64,000 nucleotides of DNA from Agrostemma githago (Eukaryota; Streptophyta; Magnoliopsida; Caryophyllales; Caryophyllaceae), in contig OY288262.1 of assembly GCA_958450325.1 (NCBI GenBank), positions 7,669,142-7,733,141 of the forward strand. The letters run 5' to 3'. Below are positions 48,297-60,498 of the stretch, one piece after another. A program made the translations under genes and the position numbers. The stretch's first letter is position 1. Each line of letters starts with the position of its first letter. The notes beneath the pieces are model-generated. The model was not told the DNA's origin and ran no database searches. It was given only the letters and a program-made list of their open reading frames with translations.

Positions 48297-48325
48297 CTAG
48301 TATACACCCCGTGCCCAGCACGGTA
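48297..48325 (-). mobile_element. 3' terminus of a second, minus-strand Helitron
   Basis: Read on the minus strand, a perfect 6-bp stem hairpin CCGTGC-TGG-GCACGG is followed by a short spacer and CTAG, then T. This is a canonical Helitron 3' end. The body must lie at higher coordinates. Its 5' TC end was not identified, and no Rep/helicase is seen before the LINE, so it is either a short non-autonomous element or a fragment. Confidence 0.65.
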
Positions 48326-49239
48326 TATATAGAAGTTAATTTTTTTTTTTGAGCGAAAATATCATTTCATTAATAAAAAGTCATACAACATCTAAAACTT
48401 ATATCGAAACTGAACGAATACAATACCATAAAATTTGAGTAAAATAAATTCTCATTAAAACAAAGATCTCTCACTAAGATTTTGATCTCCGTTTCTGCAC
48501 ATCCTCTTTCAATATATCGCTGTTCAATGATACAACTTTTCACAAGAGGGTTTCGGATCTTCCAAGGTTTTGAAGAGAGTTGATTTTATCTAACTTGATA
48601 GATTGCAGCCGACAGTCTGACATGAATTGAAATGTCATATAATGAACCGTTGAGATATTAATCTTCCTCGTCCTCTCCGCTATCAAAGAAATAACACCTC
48701 TCCTAAAAGAGAGAGCGAAATCAATCAATTAATGGGGACGAATCTCTCCAAAAGGAGAGGACAATTATTGTAGATATAATAATAATACTAATACTAATAT
48801 TAAAGTTATAATTAATTAATTGGCGGGCTTATCACCTATTAATGGTGGTAGCCCCAATTTTTTTGGAGGATAGGGTTTTCTTTGAAGAAGGGAGAAGAGT
48901 TTAGAGAGAAGAGAGAATTATAAGTTTAATTTTTAGTTGATTATTTATACGAAATAAATTTTGATTAGCAATTCATTATTTTCTCATATTTCTCATTTTA
49001 ATATTTTGTTTTGAGAAAATAAATTGAAAATAAACTAATCAAAATAGAGAGTTTAACTAATAGTACCATAAAATGTGTGTTCTAACATTAATACTATTTC
49101 ACACTTCCTATTAAGAACTACATTTAATCAAGATCGAATATTTTGAGTCTTTTCTAGGGTTTTCCTATGAAAGAAGTCTAGGGTTTCCTTGCATCGATCC
49201 ACAGTCTTCGATCGTGGTTTTTTCCCTAATCCTACACGA
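48326..49239. other. Gene-free stretch between the Helitron end and the LINE
   Basis: A T-run at 48339 followed by AT-rich sequence resembles the reversed poly-A end of a short truncated retroelement, but no domain is readable in the weak open frame 48540-48728. From 48780 to 49130 the sequence is AT-rich. The last 100 bp probably form the LINE 5' leader. Confidence 0.4.
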
Positions 49240-49272
49240 TTAGGGCTTTAGTGTCTACGTAACTCAGTTATT

Positions 49273-50586
49273 TTGGCTTCGAATTTCATCATACGTGATA
49301 AAGGGAAGGGGAAGTTGAATGAGGAGGGGGTTTTCGATTGGAAGGGCGTTGACGAGAGGGGGTCGACGAAGGATGAATTTGCATTGATCGGGAAACTATG
49401 CGCGAATAAGGCTATTAATGCTAAGGCGGCGATCGACACAATGACGAAACTTTGGATAACGAAGGGTACGGTCAATGCTAATGTGCTCTATTTAAAGGAG
49501 CGTGTTTTCATCTTCCGCTGTCAAACGGCAGAAGACAAAGGCAAGGTTGTTAACGGCCAGCCATGGCACTTCGACAAGTTCATCTGGTGCTTTAATGATC
49601 CAATTGACATGAGTAGGCTCACGGATACCCCGTTATTTCATGTGCCGATGTGGGCAAGAATCTATGATTTACCCTTGAGTGGTAGGTCGAACATGGAGAA
49701 TGTTAAAAACATGTGCGCACAGTTGGGTGGATTTGTGGGAGTGGACGAGGACACCAATATGCAAGTGGACATATCAGTACGTCTACGCATTATCCATGAC
49801 GTTCGCATGTCGCTAAGGAAGCACATCGATATTCGTATGCCACGAGATAATATCGTACAATTTCCTGTTAAATATGAGAGACTACCATTGTTTTGTTATG
49901 GGTGTGGTGTGTTAGGGCATGGGGAAAAAGACTGTGAGGAGGGACCATATGAGGAAGGTGAGCTTGTGTATGGGGAAGAACTTAGAGCATCACCATGGAG
50001 GCCTTCTAAACCAGTCCTTGATGATAACTAATGTGATGTTAGAGGAGGAGCAAAGGATTAGGGAGGAGGAGGCAATTGGACTCATCATTGCTAAGCTTCA
50101 AGATTTTACACTGAAACGCAAGTCGAGGAGGAAGGCGGGTCAGGAGGAGGGACATGGGGGAAAGGAAATAATACGGTCTGGCTCGATAGAAGAGTGGGGA
50201 GGGAGGAGTGTGGTGAAACGGAATAATGCAATGTTAGGGGAGGGAGATGTGAACAGGGACGAGAGTGGGTCTGATATAGGGGTGATGTATGGGGAAGTTG
50301 GGGGTTCAATGATGGAGACCGGGGAAACTGATATTCAGGGGGCGGATAGTAGGGGTTTAGGGGGCATGCATGTTCACGTAACTCAGAAAATTAAGGGGGG
50401 GAAATGGAAGAGGTTGGCTCGAGAAGGAAGTGACAACATGGGTGGAGCTAAAGGGAACCACGGGAAGCGTGGGAGAGAAGAGGAGAGTGAGATGCAAGTA
50501 AGAGACGGGAAGAAATTGAGAATGATCATGGGTGTCAGTTCACCTGAGGCGGAGGTTGACGGAGATCAACCCCGTCGGGCCCAATG
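49273..50586 (+). pseudogene. LINE ORF1 protein (DUF4283 and CCHC zinc knuckle)
   Basis: The open frame at 49273-50031 gives a DUF4283-like domain (KERVFIFRCQTAEDKGKVVNGQPWHFD region, residues 75-110) and a CCHC knuckle CYGCGVLGHGEKDC at about residues 217-230. The first triplet of the frame is TTG, so the original ATG is mutated or lies elsewhere. A second overlapping frame (49919-50587) continues with a basic, glycine-rich tail, so a frameshift near 50000 is likely. ORF1 binds the LINE RNA in the family. Confidence 0.85.
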
Positions 50587-52907
50587 AGTCATCTTAGCCT
50601 TAACTGCAGGGGGGCCCCAACTCCACTGCAGTAGGCGGATTGAGAAACCTTCTACGGAAGGATGCCCCTGCTATTACTTTTTTATGTGAGACGAAGCTTA
50701 GCAGTATGGAATTTAGGGATGTTCGGGCACAATTACATGACTACGACAGTGTCGAGGTGGATAGTATGGGTAGATCGGGGGGTCTTGCATTTTTATGGAG
50801 GAAAGGGTTACAATGCACTCTTAGGTCTAAGTCCGTCCATCATATGGATTTCGAAATTGTCATTGGGGGGCAGGAGTAGCGTGTTACGGGCTTTTACGGG
50901 TGGCCAGTAGTTAGTGCGTGATAGGCACCTTTCGTGGGAATTATTACGGTTACTGAGTAGGGAGTATAATGGACCGTGGCTTTGCATTGGGGATTTCAAT
51001 GAAATTCTGTTGGCCAACGGAGGCACGCGGCCGCAATGGTAAATGAACAATTTTCGTGATGCTATTGATGAGTGTGGACTTAGGGAGGTGTCATTTTAGG
51101 GGTACGAGTTCACGTTCGACAATGGGCAGGCGGGTGAGAGGAATAGACAATGTTGCTTGGATCGAGCTTTTGGTAACAACGCATGGTTTAATCTTTTCCC
51201 TAGGGCAAAACTTATGCACCTTTCCCGGGAATGGTCTGATCATGCTTCGATCAACCTTATTTTGGAGGCTCGAAGCGATAGGAGGAGGAGGAGGAAATTG
51301 TTTAGGTTTGAACAGATATGGGTGGGCGAGGATGGGTGTGAGGAAACAATAAAGAGGGTCTGGGAGAAGGAGAATATGGGAAACAGTTGAAGGAATGCAT
51401 GTGGGGATGAACTTCAAGCTTGGAAGGGGGTTAATATAGGAAAGGTTTTGAAGGATATTGCGAGAAAAAGGAGGCGTATTGATCGGCTAGAGAGGGAATA
51501 AAGGAGTGTGAGCAATGTCGAAGAGAGACGAAGGCTAGTGAAAGAGATTGTGGAGCTATTATGGAGTGGGGAAGTTTTTTGGCGACAACGATCTCGAGCA
51601 TTGTGGGTGAAGGAGGGGGATAGGAACATAAAATTTTTCCACAATAAAGCGACAAGTCGAAGGCAAAATAATTACATTGCGAAGCTGTTGGATGATGGCG
51701 GTACTAGTCAAGAAGGGCAAGAACAGGTCGAGGTGGTGGCGAAGAATTATTTTGTTAACTTGTTTGCGATGAATGGGGTGCGGGAGTTTGGCCAGGTGTT
51801 GTCAGGGGTGGAGGGACGTGTCATGCCAGGCATGAATGAGCTGCTACAGAGGGAGTACACGGCGGGTGAAGTTGAGGCTGCACTCGAGCAGATGCATCCG
51901 ACGAAAGCTCCCGGACCGGATGGTATGAATGCTCTCTTTTACGAAACATATTGGCACATTGTTGGGCCTTCTGTGACTAACATGGTTCTGAGTGTCCTTA
52001 GGGGGGCACCCCTCCCATCGGGGTGTAACAAGACTTTTATTGTCCTTATTCCTAAGAATAAGAACCCGAGTCGTATGAGTGAATTTTGTCCCATTAGCCT
52101 TTGTAATGTGGTCTACAAACTGGTCTTGAAGGTTTTGGCCAATAGATTGAAGCTTTTTTTGGGGGAGATAGTGTCGGAGAATCAAAGCGCTTTCACCCCG
52201 GGTCTTCAAATTACAGACAATATTCTTATTGCCTTTGAAGCTTTTCATCACATGAAAAATATGCGAGCATGGGAGGGATATATGGCGGTCAAGCAGGATA
52301 TGGCAAAGGCTTATGATAGACTTGAGTGGGTTTTCCTGGAAACTGTGCTGTATCGTATGGGTTTCCATGAGAGATGGGTGGAACGGGTGATGCACTGTGT
52401 GACGACAGTCACGATTGACGTGATGGTCAATGGGATACCAACTGATACGATTCGACCAAGGAGGGGTTGAGGCAAGGCGATCCTCTATCGCCATATTTAT
52501 TTCTTCTTTGTGCGGAAGTTCTGTCGAGCCAAATTCGGAAAGGGATTGAGGACAAGAGTATTCGGGGGATAAGGGTAGCGCATGATGCACCTGTTATCTC
52601 GCATTTGTTTTTTGCGGATGATAGCCTCATTTTTTGTCGTGCGAAGGTTAGAGAGGCTCAGGTTCTCAAAAAAATTCTCGAATTGTATGAAAATGCGTCG
52701 GGTCAATTGATTAATTATGATAAAACGACTGCATCTTTCAGCTCTTGTACCGGTCAACAGCGTCGGACGGAGGTAGCGAGTGTACTAGGGGTCCGAATTG
52801 TGATGGGACCGGGTAAGTATTTGGGACTGCCCACAGTTGTTGGGCATTCAAAATCGGAAATTACGAGAGTTCTTCGTGACAAGTTAACCAAGAAATTGAG
52901 GGGATGG
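50587..52907 (+). pseudogene. LINE ORF2: endonuclease and reverse transcriptase, frameshifted
   Basis: Endonuclease remnants run from 50587: LNCRGAPTPLQ, ITFLCETKL (50680), GGLAFLWRKG (50780), CIGDFNEIL (50985) and SDHASI (51237), split by stops at 50877 and 51040 and by frameshifts. The reverse transcriptase begins in an open frame at 51508-52470 with KAPGPDGMNALFYE, SAFTPGLQITDNIL and VKQDMAKAYDRLEW. It shifts frame at about 52467 to RQGDPLSPYLFLLCAEVLS and the catalytic FADD motif (HLFFADDSLIF near 52600). Coding ends at KLRGW where the retrotransposon interrupts it. Confidence 0.92.
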
Positions 52908-53888
52908 TGTGGACATGACATAGGTCCACCCCGACGCGGCCACACGCGGGTTTGGGGAGGCGAATGAATCTCCATATGAAATTGGTCGAATTGAAATTTA
53001 AATCGAAGTGGAGTCACCACCGAACTTTGTGGGAGTTCGGGCCCGTTCGAACCCACTCTATATCTTAGTGGGCCATGCACAAAGTATGGCCCATTCGGAT
53101 GTCAGAGTTTATTGGGCTCGTCCCTTTGCATTTGATACCGATACCGACATTATCGGATACCGTGTATTGAATGACTCTCGTGTGCCAATGGATTCGGATA
53201 TCCGGAAACCATGGTTCTGAGTAAGGGGTGAGGGTACGTGTTGGAAAGTTCACAAAGAACACCCAACCCCGCCCGCACATTAGCGGCCTCTACTAAGATA
53301 TCGAATGACGTTTTAATACACGCGTTAGTAATACGATGAATGATATGCAAACATTGTTTTAACTAAACATGCGAATAATTGAATGGGTTACTATGTCGAT
53401 TTAATGCATTTAATACTAACGTCAAAGTTATATTTAGCATGCGAGATTCGTTTTAGTACAATAAAACAAATAACGAAAATAAAATCGACAAAGATGGAAA
53501 CAAACATGTTAGTAACGGTATAACGATAATAACGGTTTGCGAATAATATAGAATGCCATAAATGACATGATGCATGGTTTTGGAAAGTAGTAAGACACGT
53601 GTTGACCGAAGTCATAAAAATATTTGATATGGCTCGAAATATGTTGAAGGGCTCACGCTTGGTGCGTGAATGAGGCCACTCGGCCGAGTCATGGGGAGAC
53701 TCGGTCGAGAGTCCTACTTAGAGACCTTCTGCCAATTATTTGAGGTGCCACTCGATCAAGTGGGCTAGGCACTCGATCGAGTGCCCTCCGTACGAACTAT
53801 AGTTCGTTTTGAATTTTAGCGTCGATTTTGAAATTGCTTTTAATTTTGGAAAATCGATAATTTTGCTAAGTCGTGTAAAAATATGATA

Positions 53889-54096
53889 CTTCCTCCGATT
53901 TTTTTATTATCTTCCCCTTTGGTTTTGGGGAAGAAAATAAGGGTGTAGGAATGTGTGGTTCAAAATAAAAGAAGAAAGAGAGAGAAATGTGAGGGTGATT
54001 CTAGACCACGTGTTGATGGCTCAAAATAGAAATAGGGAAGAAAGGGTGTTTCAACCCAATAAGGAAATAGGGAAGATAATAAAAAATCGGAGGGAG
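53889..54096. mobile_element. Stowaway-like MITE inside the LTR
   Basis: Inverted ends CTTCCTCCGATTTTTTTATT and AATAAAAAATCGGAGGGAG are flanked by TA (53887-53888 and 54097-54098). The element is 208 bp. It is absent from the other two LTR copies, so it inserted after they diverged. Confidence 0.88.
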
Positions 54097-54271
54097 TATG
54101 ATTTATACTCGAATTAAAATTTCGACACTCTTCATATTCGATATTCGATTATGGAATCAATATCAAATATTAGGAGCGAGTTTAGAAAAGACGTTATAAG
54201 TCGTTTTAAAATTGAAGTAGGACGAAAAAAGAAAAGAAAAAAAAACCTTTTGTGTCGCAATTTCCAGGCAA

Positions 54272-54388
54272 TCGTGCGACTTGTATGAACTTCGCGCGAC
54301 TTGCACAGGCGCGCGACTCGCATGAGATCCGAGCGACTCGCATGGCATATGCGCGACTCGCATGACATCCGCGCGACTCGCATGGATG
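54272..54388. repeat. 20-bp tandem repeat in LTR copy 3
   Basis: Five to six units of GCGCGACTCGCATGACATCC type run in tandem. They sit at the same relative place in the LTR as the second palindrome cluster of copy 1 and the GC-rich block of copy 2. Confidence 0.85.
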
Positions 54389-55842
54389 GCTGCTTTGGCT
54401 TTTTTGATTGATTCCGTTAGATTTGACATTCGACTACGAAGTCGGTATCGCATCCTTGGAATGATGATTTTATTGAGTCGGGCAGAAATATTGTAAGATT
54501 TATGCTCGATTCGGACTTTGATACATACTCGTCATATCTGATATTTGATTATTGAATCGATATCGAATATTTAGAGTGAAATTTAGAAAAATATGTTTGT
54601 AAGTCGTTTTAAATTAAACTGAAACGATATAGATTATCTCCGCGTTTATAGTGTCGTATTAATTCTATCGAATTAGATGACAACTATTTTAGCATCAACG
54701 AAAATCGTATTAGTTAGATTTGTTGACTAAATCGTTTAGATACGACGTCCAACTATTGAGTTGGTATCGAATCTAAAAGATCGACGCTTTGCGATTACTT
54801 TAATTAAAAAGGACTTGACTTGATTTGATTCCCTCCGCATCCCGATATCGTAATAAATCCTTGCGGATTGTGTGATGTCGGATCTGCATCAACAGGTTTC
54901 GACCTTAACTAAAAAAAATGTTTGATTCAAAAACAGTTTTAAAATCGACAAAATATGCGATGAACGACGACACAAACGAAATAAAAAAAACTATTGTTGA
55001 CGTTGACTTGCTTCAACAATCAAGCACTCGAGGTGTCGGGATAAACGACCGGCAACATCGGGTGAAACACCCTTGTATATTCGGATTTCCTTATCCCGTC
55101 ATCCTTCGCACTCGACACGAATCCACAATTATTTTAATGTCTTATATTAGTAATATTATCGATATTATATAAACAATAAAAAACGAAAAAAGGTCGAAGA
55201 GGACGAGAGGAAGACGAAAGAAAGAGAGAAGAGCGGGATTTGGCACCCTCAACCTACATGTTTCTTAGTCTCGGATAGAACTCGTTAGTTGTGGCTTTAG
55301 CACGGGAGTATCGAGGTTTTATGTAAGTTGAGTTATGGTGGTTAGGGTTTGGATTCCTAGATGCTAGGGTTTAGGGTAGTAATTAGAATGTTTTTAGGGT
55401 TGATTAGAGTTGTGAAAGATGTGTCTAGAGATCTTTAATTGCATGCAAAAGGGGTGTATATATAGGCAATTGCTCCCCCTCCTTGTCTAGGGTTACTCGA
55501 TCGAGTGCCCTGATGGACTCGATTGAGTGACCCACCTGAAAGAGGACCGCGAGTTTGTTCTCGGAAGCGGCTTTGACCGGGTTTTGACCCGGTCGCTAAA
55601 AGACGGTTTTATTTCCGGTATCGGTTTTGACCCAAATTAGTCTTATTTGATTGGAAACGACCCGTTGGGCCTGAATTTGAGGTCTGTTTTATGAGATTGG
55701 TACCCCGTAAAAAGCCCAAGCCAGGAACTAACGGTTTCGAGCCCATATCCGAGCGCTTAGAAGCATGTTTGCGTCCGATCATCATCGGGTGTTTTTTGGA
55801 AACTGCTATAGACACCTGGCGGTCAAAATGTGGGTGTCTACA

Positions 55843-58148
55843 AAGCCCCCACTCTGACTGAGGCTTGGACAAGGCGAAAGTCAGAGTAGCTACCAGGCCA
55901 ATCAACGATTAAGACTTGGCAGACTTCCAGTCGGGTCGTTTATAGTCCATTAGACTTGCGTGGAAGGGCTCGCCAGCCATAAGATAGAAAATCATACCTG
56001 AGCTGATGTTGATAACTCCGTGGGGAATCAGACTTGTCGTATAAGTCCCGGGTGCGCCTATACGTGGGCCCATCCCGTGAAAAATGCCGCCTTGGGCCTT
56101 CCGCTGGGGAGATATGTGAGCTATGCGGGCTTGTTTCTGAAGCCTCGAGTCGTACCTGTATGAGTTACATAAAATTTTGCATGCAACACGTAGGTAACAC
56201 ACGACTCGCACTGGGGAATAAAAAACTTGATGTTCCTTTGGGAAGCCAAGCTGGTACCTGAAATGTTAGATATACAGGCAGAAATAGAAAATATAGCAGA
56301 CAACAAGATAGCATACAGGAAATGCAATTAGCATCTATAGACTGACTTGCGCTGGGGAAAATGATTTCTGCTTCATTTTGAAATTGAAGTCCTAAAAGCA
56401 GCTCGCGTGCTAAGATTTAGGTTTTCAAAATGGAAAAGGGTAGGAAAGAAATTTGCAGTTTAAACAGACTAAAATTTGACCTTGTCGAAAAGGATTTTTT
56501 CAAATGGCTAAGTTTTGCAAATTTTAAAATGAGAATTTGAAGAGAGAGGCCTATCGGCAGACCCGACTCTGGACGCGACAGGACGAGTTGACAGACACGA
56601 ACTGGACTCTCGAGGGGTTGGACCGTGACTCGGTAGGGGGTGGGCCACCTAACAAGACTCTTAAGTCGCGCTATTTCGTAGCCTAGACGAGTGGCAACAC
56701 GGTCGAACATTAAAATGGGAAGGATGCGTTGCAGGGAATTGCAGTAGTCTGTAATGAGACTGTTGTAGTCTAGCGCTCTTCTGGATTTTTGACTTTAGGG
56801 TACATTTCCGAAGTGGGTATTGCTTCGAGTCCTGACAGATTCTCGTCTTCGATTAAGCCGAGTACTAGGACACATTATAGAAAGGAGGCTAGATTTTGAA
56901 AGTATTTGGATTATGTGAGTGGATGGAGAACTTATGCCTAGGAGAAGCCCCCAGGACGACAAAGCAGACTGTTGAGAACATGACAGTGTCGTGACCGGAA
57001 TGATGGTGCTTTTTGAATTTGTGTTAATGTGGGTGGTTGTGCCTCTGTTGAAAGGCTGCCTACGTATTCATGTGTAGTGAAATCAAACCAAGCCGTAGTT
57101 CAGTGGATTGGAAGATATATTATGGTGCCTAGTCTAATAGGACTTTGTGTGTAACTAGCATTAATGATGGTGTAGGCTAGGTGCATTCCAAGTGAAGTCT
57201 TGATCAAAGGGCTAGAATAGTTAGGATGTTGATCCCGTGACTGTGAGCATTCTCCGGGGTAGCACCCAGAGGTGGTGTGAACTATTTCGGCATGTTCTAT
57301 GTCGACTGCAGGTTGATTTCCCGCGTGTTTGGGGTTGGTAACTGGTTCAGATGTTTTTGGTAATGTGGTGCTAGGTCGTAAGTGGCTTTGATGTTTTCGA
57401 AATCTGGAGCTTGATTTTGTGGAGCTAAGGCTTCGAGGGTAAGGTATTGCAATGCGGTAGGAAAGGGGGAAGTCGAGTAAAAATGACTCGAACTTCGATC
57501 GGGGTAGTTTGATAATGCGGGATCTAATTTCCATGTCTGGCCCTAACGGTTAGGGTGTATCCTATGGAGCTTGGATCCTCAAAATTCGAGGCTGTCTCTT
57601 AGCCTAGGTCTCAGGAAGGTCTTGAGGGTTGTAATGTGGGAAGGCTAAGTGGTGTTAGCTGACCAACTGATTGTTTCTCCCCTCTATTTGATGGGTTGGG
57701 CATCGATAATTTTGAATTGATTGTACCCGGTCAAAGGACTTTCATTTGAGTTGACCGTCGACCACGGTCATGGGTATTTGAATTTTTTTGGTTAACCTCT
57801 TAGCCTTGGTCATGGGATTCTTCATTTGAGTTGACCGTTTAACCTCGGTTATGGGTGCCTTTTTTTTTTGATGATGGCCTGCTTTTTTGTTTTGGCCTTT
57901 TGCTTTTTCTTGGACTTTTGTTTTTTTTTCTTGTCCAGCTTTTTTTTTTGTCGGTCAGGCTAACACCTGAGGTAGGGATTGGTTGATCTTATTGGCTGGG
58001 TGTTTATTGTGGGAAATGAGCTTGCCTCCCGTCTTGAACCCAAACTAGGAGACTACCTAGATTTGTCATAAGATTTGATACCGCTGTCTAAGGGTAGTTA
58101 TGTGGCTTTCTACGTCAGACATGGAGCAGGTAAAGGAAAACACAGGTC
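55843..58148 (-). mobile_element. 3' internal untranslated region of the minus-strand Tat-like element
   Basis: The polypurine tract (AGAGTGGGGGCTT on the minus strand) abuts the LTR. The first 600 bp match 1-601 in reverse. The rest is long non-coding sequence, including a repeated block of TTTGAGTTGACCG and CGGTCATGGG near 57720-57860 and several T-runs. No pol domain (protease, reverse transcriptase, RNase H, integrase) is found between gag and LTR. Confidence 0.75.
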
Positions 58149-59228
58149 TCAATACCCTGCAGTCATTATAGATGTGCCTGTAATAGTCATGTGGATGTGC
58201 TCACAGTGTATGATGTTGTTCATCATGTTCTCGAAAACACATAAGGAAAGTATATATGAGAAAGAATATTGAAAGCTGATTTTATTAAATTTTGAAGAAG
58301 AGGACATAATACAATTGACTTTGGAAGAAATAGCACATCCTAGACCCGGACTCAGACTCGGACTTAAATCAAATCCGGACTCTTGGATGATGTCGTCATT
58401 AGTCGTCGGCTTCCAAGGACTCGGGTTGATGTCCAGTATAGCCTTCAGTAGAAGCTTCACCCAGATCTTCATTATGTCGAAGATCGTCTTCAATCCTAAT
58501 GCCCATTTCGGTAAGCATCGCAAAGTTTGAAATGCCGGCATACCTAAGAGGACGCGGTAGGAAGGTAGGAGGTTGTTGATGAACGCCTCCACTAGCATTT
58601 TCTCGTTAGGCTTGTCTACCAACTTCACACTTTCGGCCCTCCACCTTTGAAGGTACTTAGTGAAACCTTCTTTTGGCTCTTGGGCCATAACCTCCAGAGT
58701 ACGCATCGTAGTCTGGATCTCGGTATTATCAACGTAATTCCGAGCGAACTCCGTTGCCACGTCATCCCAAGTCGGATATTTCTTGGAATCGAGCCTGTAG
58801 TACCAGGCTTTGGGGTGCTTTTCGAGGGAAGAAGCGAACAAGTGTTTGAACATGGTGGACTTCACCCCCTTGACAGCCATGAACTCCTTGAAAGCCCGAA
58901 TGTGATGAACCGGGTCTTCAGTACCCTCAAACATCGGTATGCCCGTAAGGTTGAGGTTAGCAAGTAGCTCGTCATTCAGAGGCGAGTATGAACGAGCATT
59001 TTCCGTATGGATCGAGTTGCTTGTTGACAAGTGGACCTGTTCTTCGAGCTTGCGAACAACGCTGATTAGTTCCGCTATGGGCCCAGTGGGCTCAGATCCA
59101 ACAACAGGAGTCCCTTTCTCCACGGCACTCAGGCGGGTGGCAAGAGTTGTTTGGTCAGTCACGATAGCCGTCAATCGGGTCTCGATCTTAACAAGCGCGG
59201 CTTTCAGTTCGTCCAAGGTTTCTTGCAT
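58149..59228 (-). CDS. Gag of a Tat-like Ty3/gypsy element, C-terminus replaced
   Basis: The 359-codon frame starts at 59228 with MQETLDELKAALVKIETRL, a predicted coiled coil. It continues with the retrotransposon gag core: GTEDPVHHIRAFKEFMAVKG, LEKHPKAWYYRLDSKKYPTW and EGFTKYLQRWRAESVKLVDK (residues about 100-215), then NEKMLVEAFINNLLPSYR. After about residue 235 the sequence no longer looks like gag, no zinc knuckle appears, and pol is absent. This fits an internal deletion joining gag to the 3' non-coding region. In the family, gag forms the particle that packages RNA. The Tat/Ogre placement is an inference from core motifs. Confidence 0.85.
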   Translation of the reverse strand: MQETLDELKAALVKIETRLTAIVTDQTTLATRLSAVEKGTPVVGSEPTGPIAELISVVRKLEEQVHLSTSNSIHTENARSYSPLNDELLANLNLTGIPMFEGTEDPVHHIRAFKEFMAVKGVKSTMFKHLFASSLEKHPKAWYYRLDSKKYPTWDDVATEFARNYVDNTEIQTTMRTLEVMAQEPKEGFTKYLQRWRAESVKLVDKPNEKMLVEAFINNLLPSYRVLLGMPAFQTLRCLPKWALGLKTIFDIMKIWVKLLLKAILDINPSPWKPTTNDDIIQESGFDLSPSLSPGLGCAISSKVNCIMSSSSKFNKISFQYSFSYILSLCVFENMMNNIIHCEHIHMTITGTSIMTAGY

Positions 59229-60498
59229 CTTACGTTGGCTTCTGGTTATGGGTGGCCTGTCTGTAAGAATACCGCGTAATCATAAAAGTTGCTTCGGAAC
59301 TCAAATTCACCAAGGCATAGGAAATAGCGCGGGAGGAGAGACGACTCTAGTTTGACTCGGGTTAGACTCTCCTAAGGCAAATGCGTAGGGTACGATTCTC
59401 GGAGTGACCGTGATTAATCGCTCCATCGGAGAATAGCCCTCAAGTGAGACTAAAGGCTCAGACATGACTCAGATGGTGTGACACCTAAGTGACTCGAAAG
59501 CGGGGTACCTGAGACACGTGTAAGACATGACCCTTAGAGCAACCGTGATTGATCGCCCTGCTGAAGGATAGCCCCCAAGTGGGATCGAAGATTTTGTTAA
59601 GACTCGAGTGTTGGACGAGTGACCCTTAGACGTAAGGACCGTGAACCTTTTGTTATAGGGCTATGCCTTGTAAAAGGTTGACTCGGAAAAGACACCTAGA
59701 CGGGTGACTTGTGAAAGGTGGGCCTCCCTTAGAATTCGGCATGTGGGCCGAGTCATGTTCGAAGGAAGGTCCATGTGAGACATTACCAGACTTTTAGACT
59801 CGAGTGTGTAAACATGCCTTCCTTTGTAGGAGTATGTCCTACGTAGGTGGGCCATGCCTTAGTCAAATAAGGCGGACTGGGATAGGGAGGAAACCCGTGA
59901 TGTAAGATCGACGGAGTTTTGATGCTAAAGACCTTCGACGAGTTATAGCAAGACCCGACACTGCTAAATACGGGAAGTCCTAAGGAGAGAAAAGTTTTGA
60001 AAAGGATTTTCTTTTGAAAATCCAAAAAAAAAAAATCGGTGGAGGGCCCAATTTTTCGGAAAAAAAATGGTAAAGTGTATCGGGCCGTAATTTTTTGAAA
60101 GCTCGAAAATATTTCCGAGTTTTGGAATGGGGAGAATACCGGCTAAAAATAGGCTATTTTGAGTAAAATCATAAGTCCTAAATTCGGCATACGTCCCGGG
60201 TTTTGAAATTGGATATTTGGAATTTTGAAAATTTGAATATCGAAAAAAAGAATTTCCGACAATTTGAAAATTGAAGATGAGATCCCGAAGATTTGAAAAT
60301 CGAAAACGGCATCTCGAAGATTTGAAAATCGAGAACGAATCTCGAAGATTTTGAAAATCGAAAATGGCATCTCGAAAATTTGAAAATCGAAATTGAGTTT
60401 TGAAAATTCGAAAATCGAATGGTGGATCGGAAGTTCGAATTTTGAAATGGGTGGCATGCCGGCTAGAAAATAGGCTTGTTTCGAGTCAAATCTTAAGT
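59229..60498 (-). mobile_element. Leader of the Tat-like element with tandem repeats
   Basis: No gene. At 60214-60430 a repeat of about 30 bp built on CTCGAAGATTTGAAAATCGA occurs six or more times. Two blocks about 310 bp apart (60125-60190 and 60435-60500) share GCCGGCTA...AATAGGC and CTAAATTTCGGCA. The element's 5' LTR and primer-binding site are missing. Near 60500 the sequence switches to the Athila-like gag. Confidence 0.65.

Larger units (their letters stand above)
49240..52907 (+). mobile_element. L1-type LINE, truncated at its 3' side by a Tat-like insertion
   Basis: The element contains ORF1, an endonuclease and a reverse transcriptase in the order of plant L1 LINEs. It stops abruptly at 52907 where the minus-strand Tat-like LTR begins (TGTGGACA at 52908). 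The missing 3' part should lie beyond the far end of that retrotransposon, if that survives. Confidence 0.88.
52908..55842 (-). mobile_element. LTR of a Tat-like element (copy 3, 3' LTR of a minus-strand element)
   Basis: On the minus strand it starts TGTAGACA at 55842 and ends GTCCACA at 52908. At 2,935 bp it is longer than the other copies, partly because of a Stowaway insertion. The polypurine tract lies just upstream on the minus strand. A TATA box is at 55457-55464. Palindrome-type repeats are at 55495-55530, a 20-bp GCGCGACTCGCATGACATCC tandem at 54272-54388, and more palindromes at 53650-53790. Confidence 0.88.

Noticed and set aside
49919..50587. An independent 222-codon gene
   Set aside because: It continues the LINE ORF1 tail after a frameshift and fills the gap before the endonuclease, so it is part of the LINE.
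51844..52590. A 248-codon minus-strand frame
   Set aside because: It lies antisense to the LINE reverse transcriptase, whose motifs explain the sequence. No domain is readable in it.
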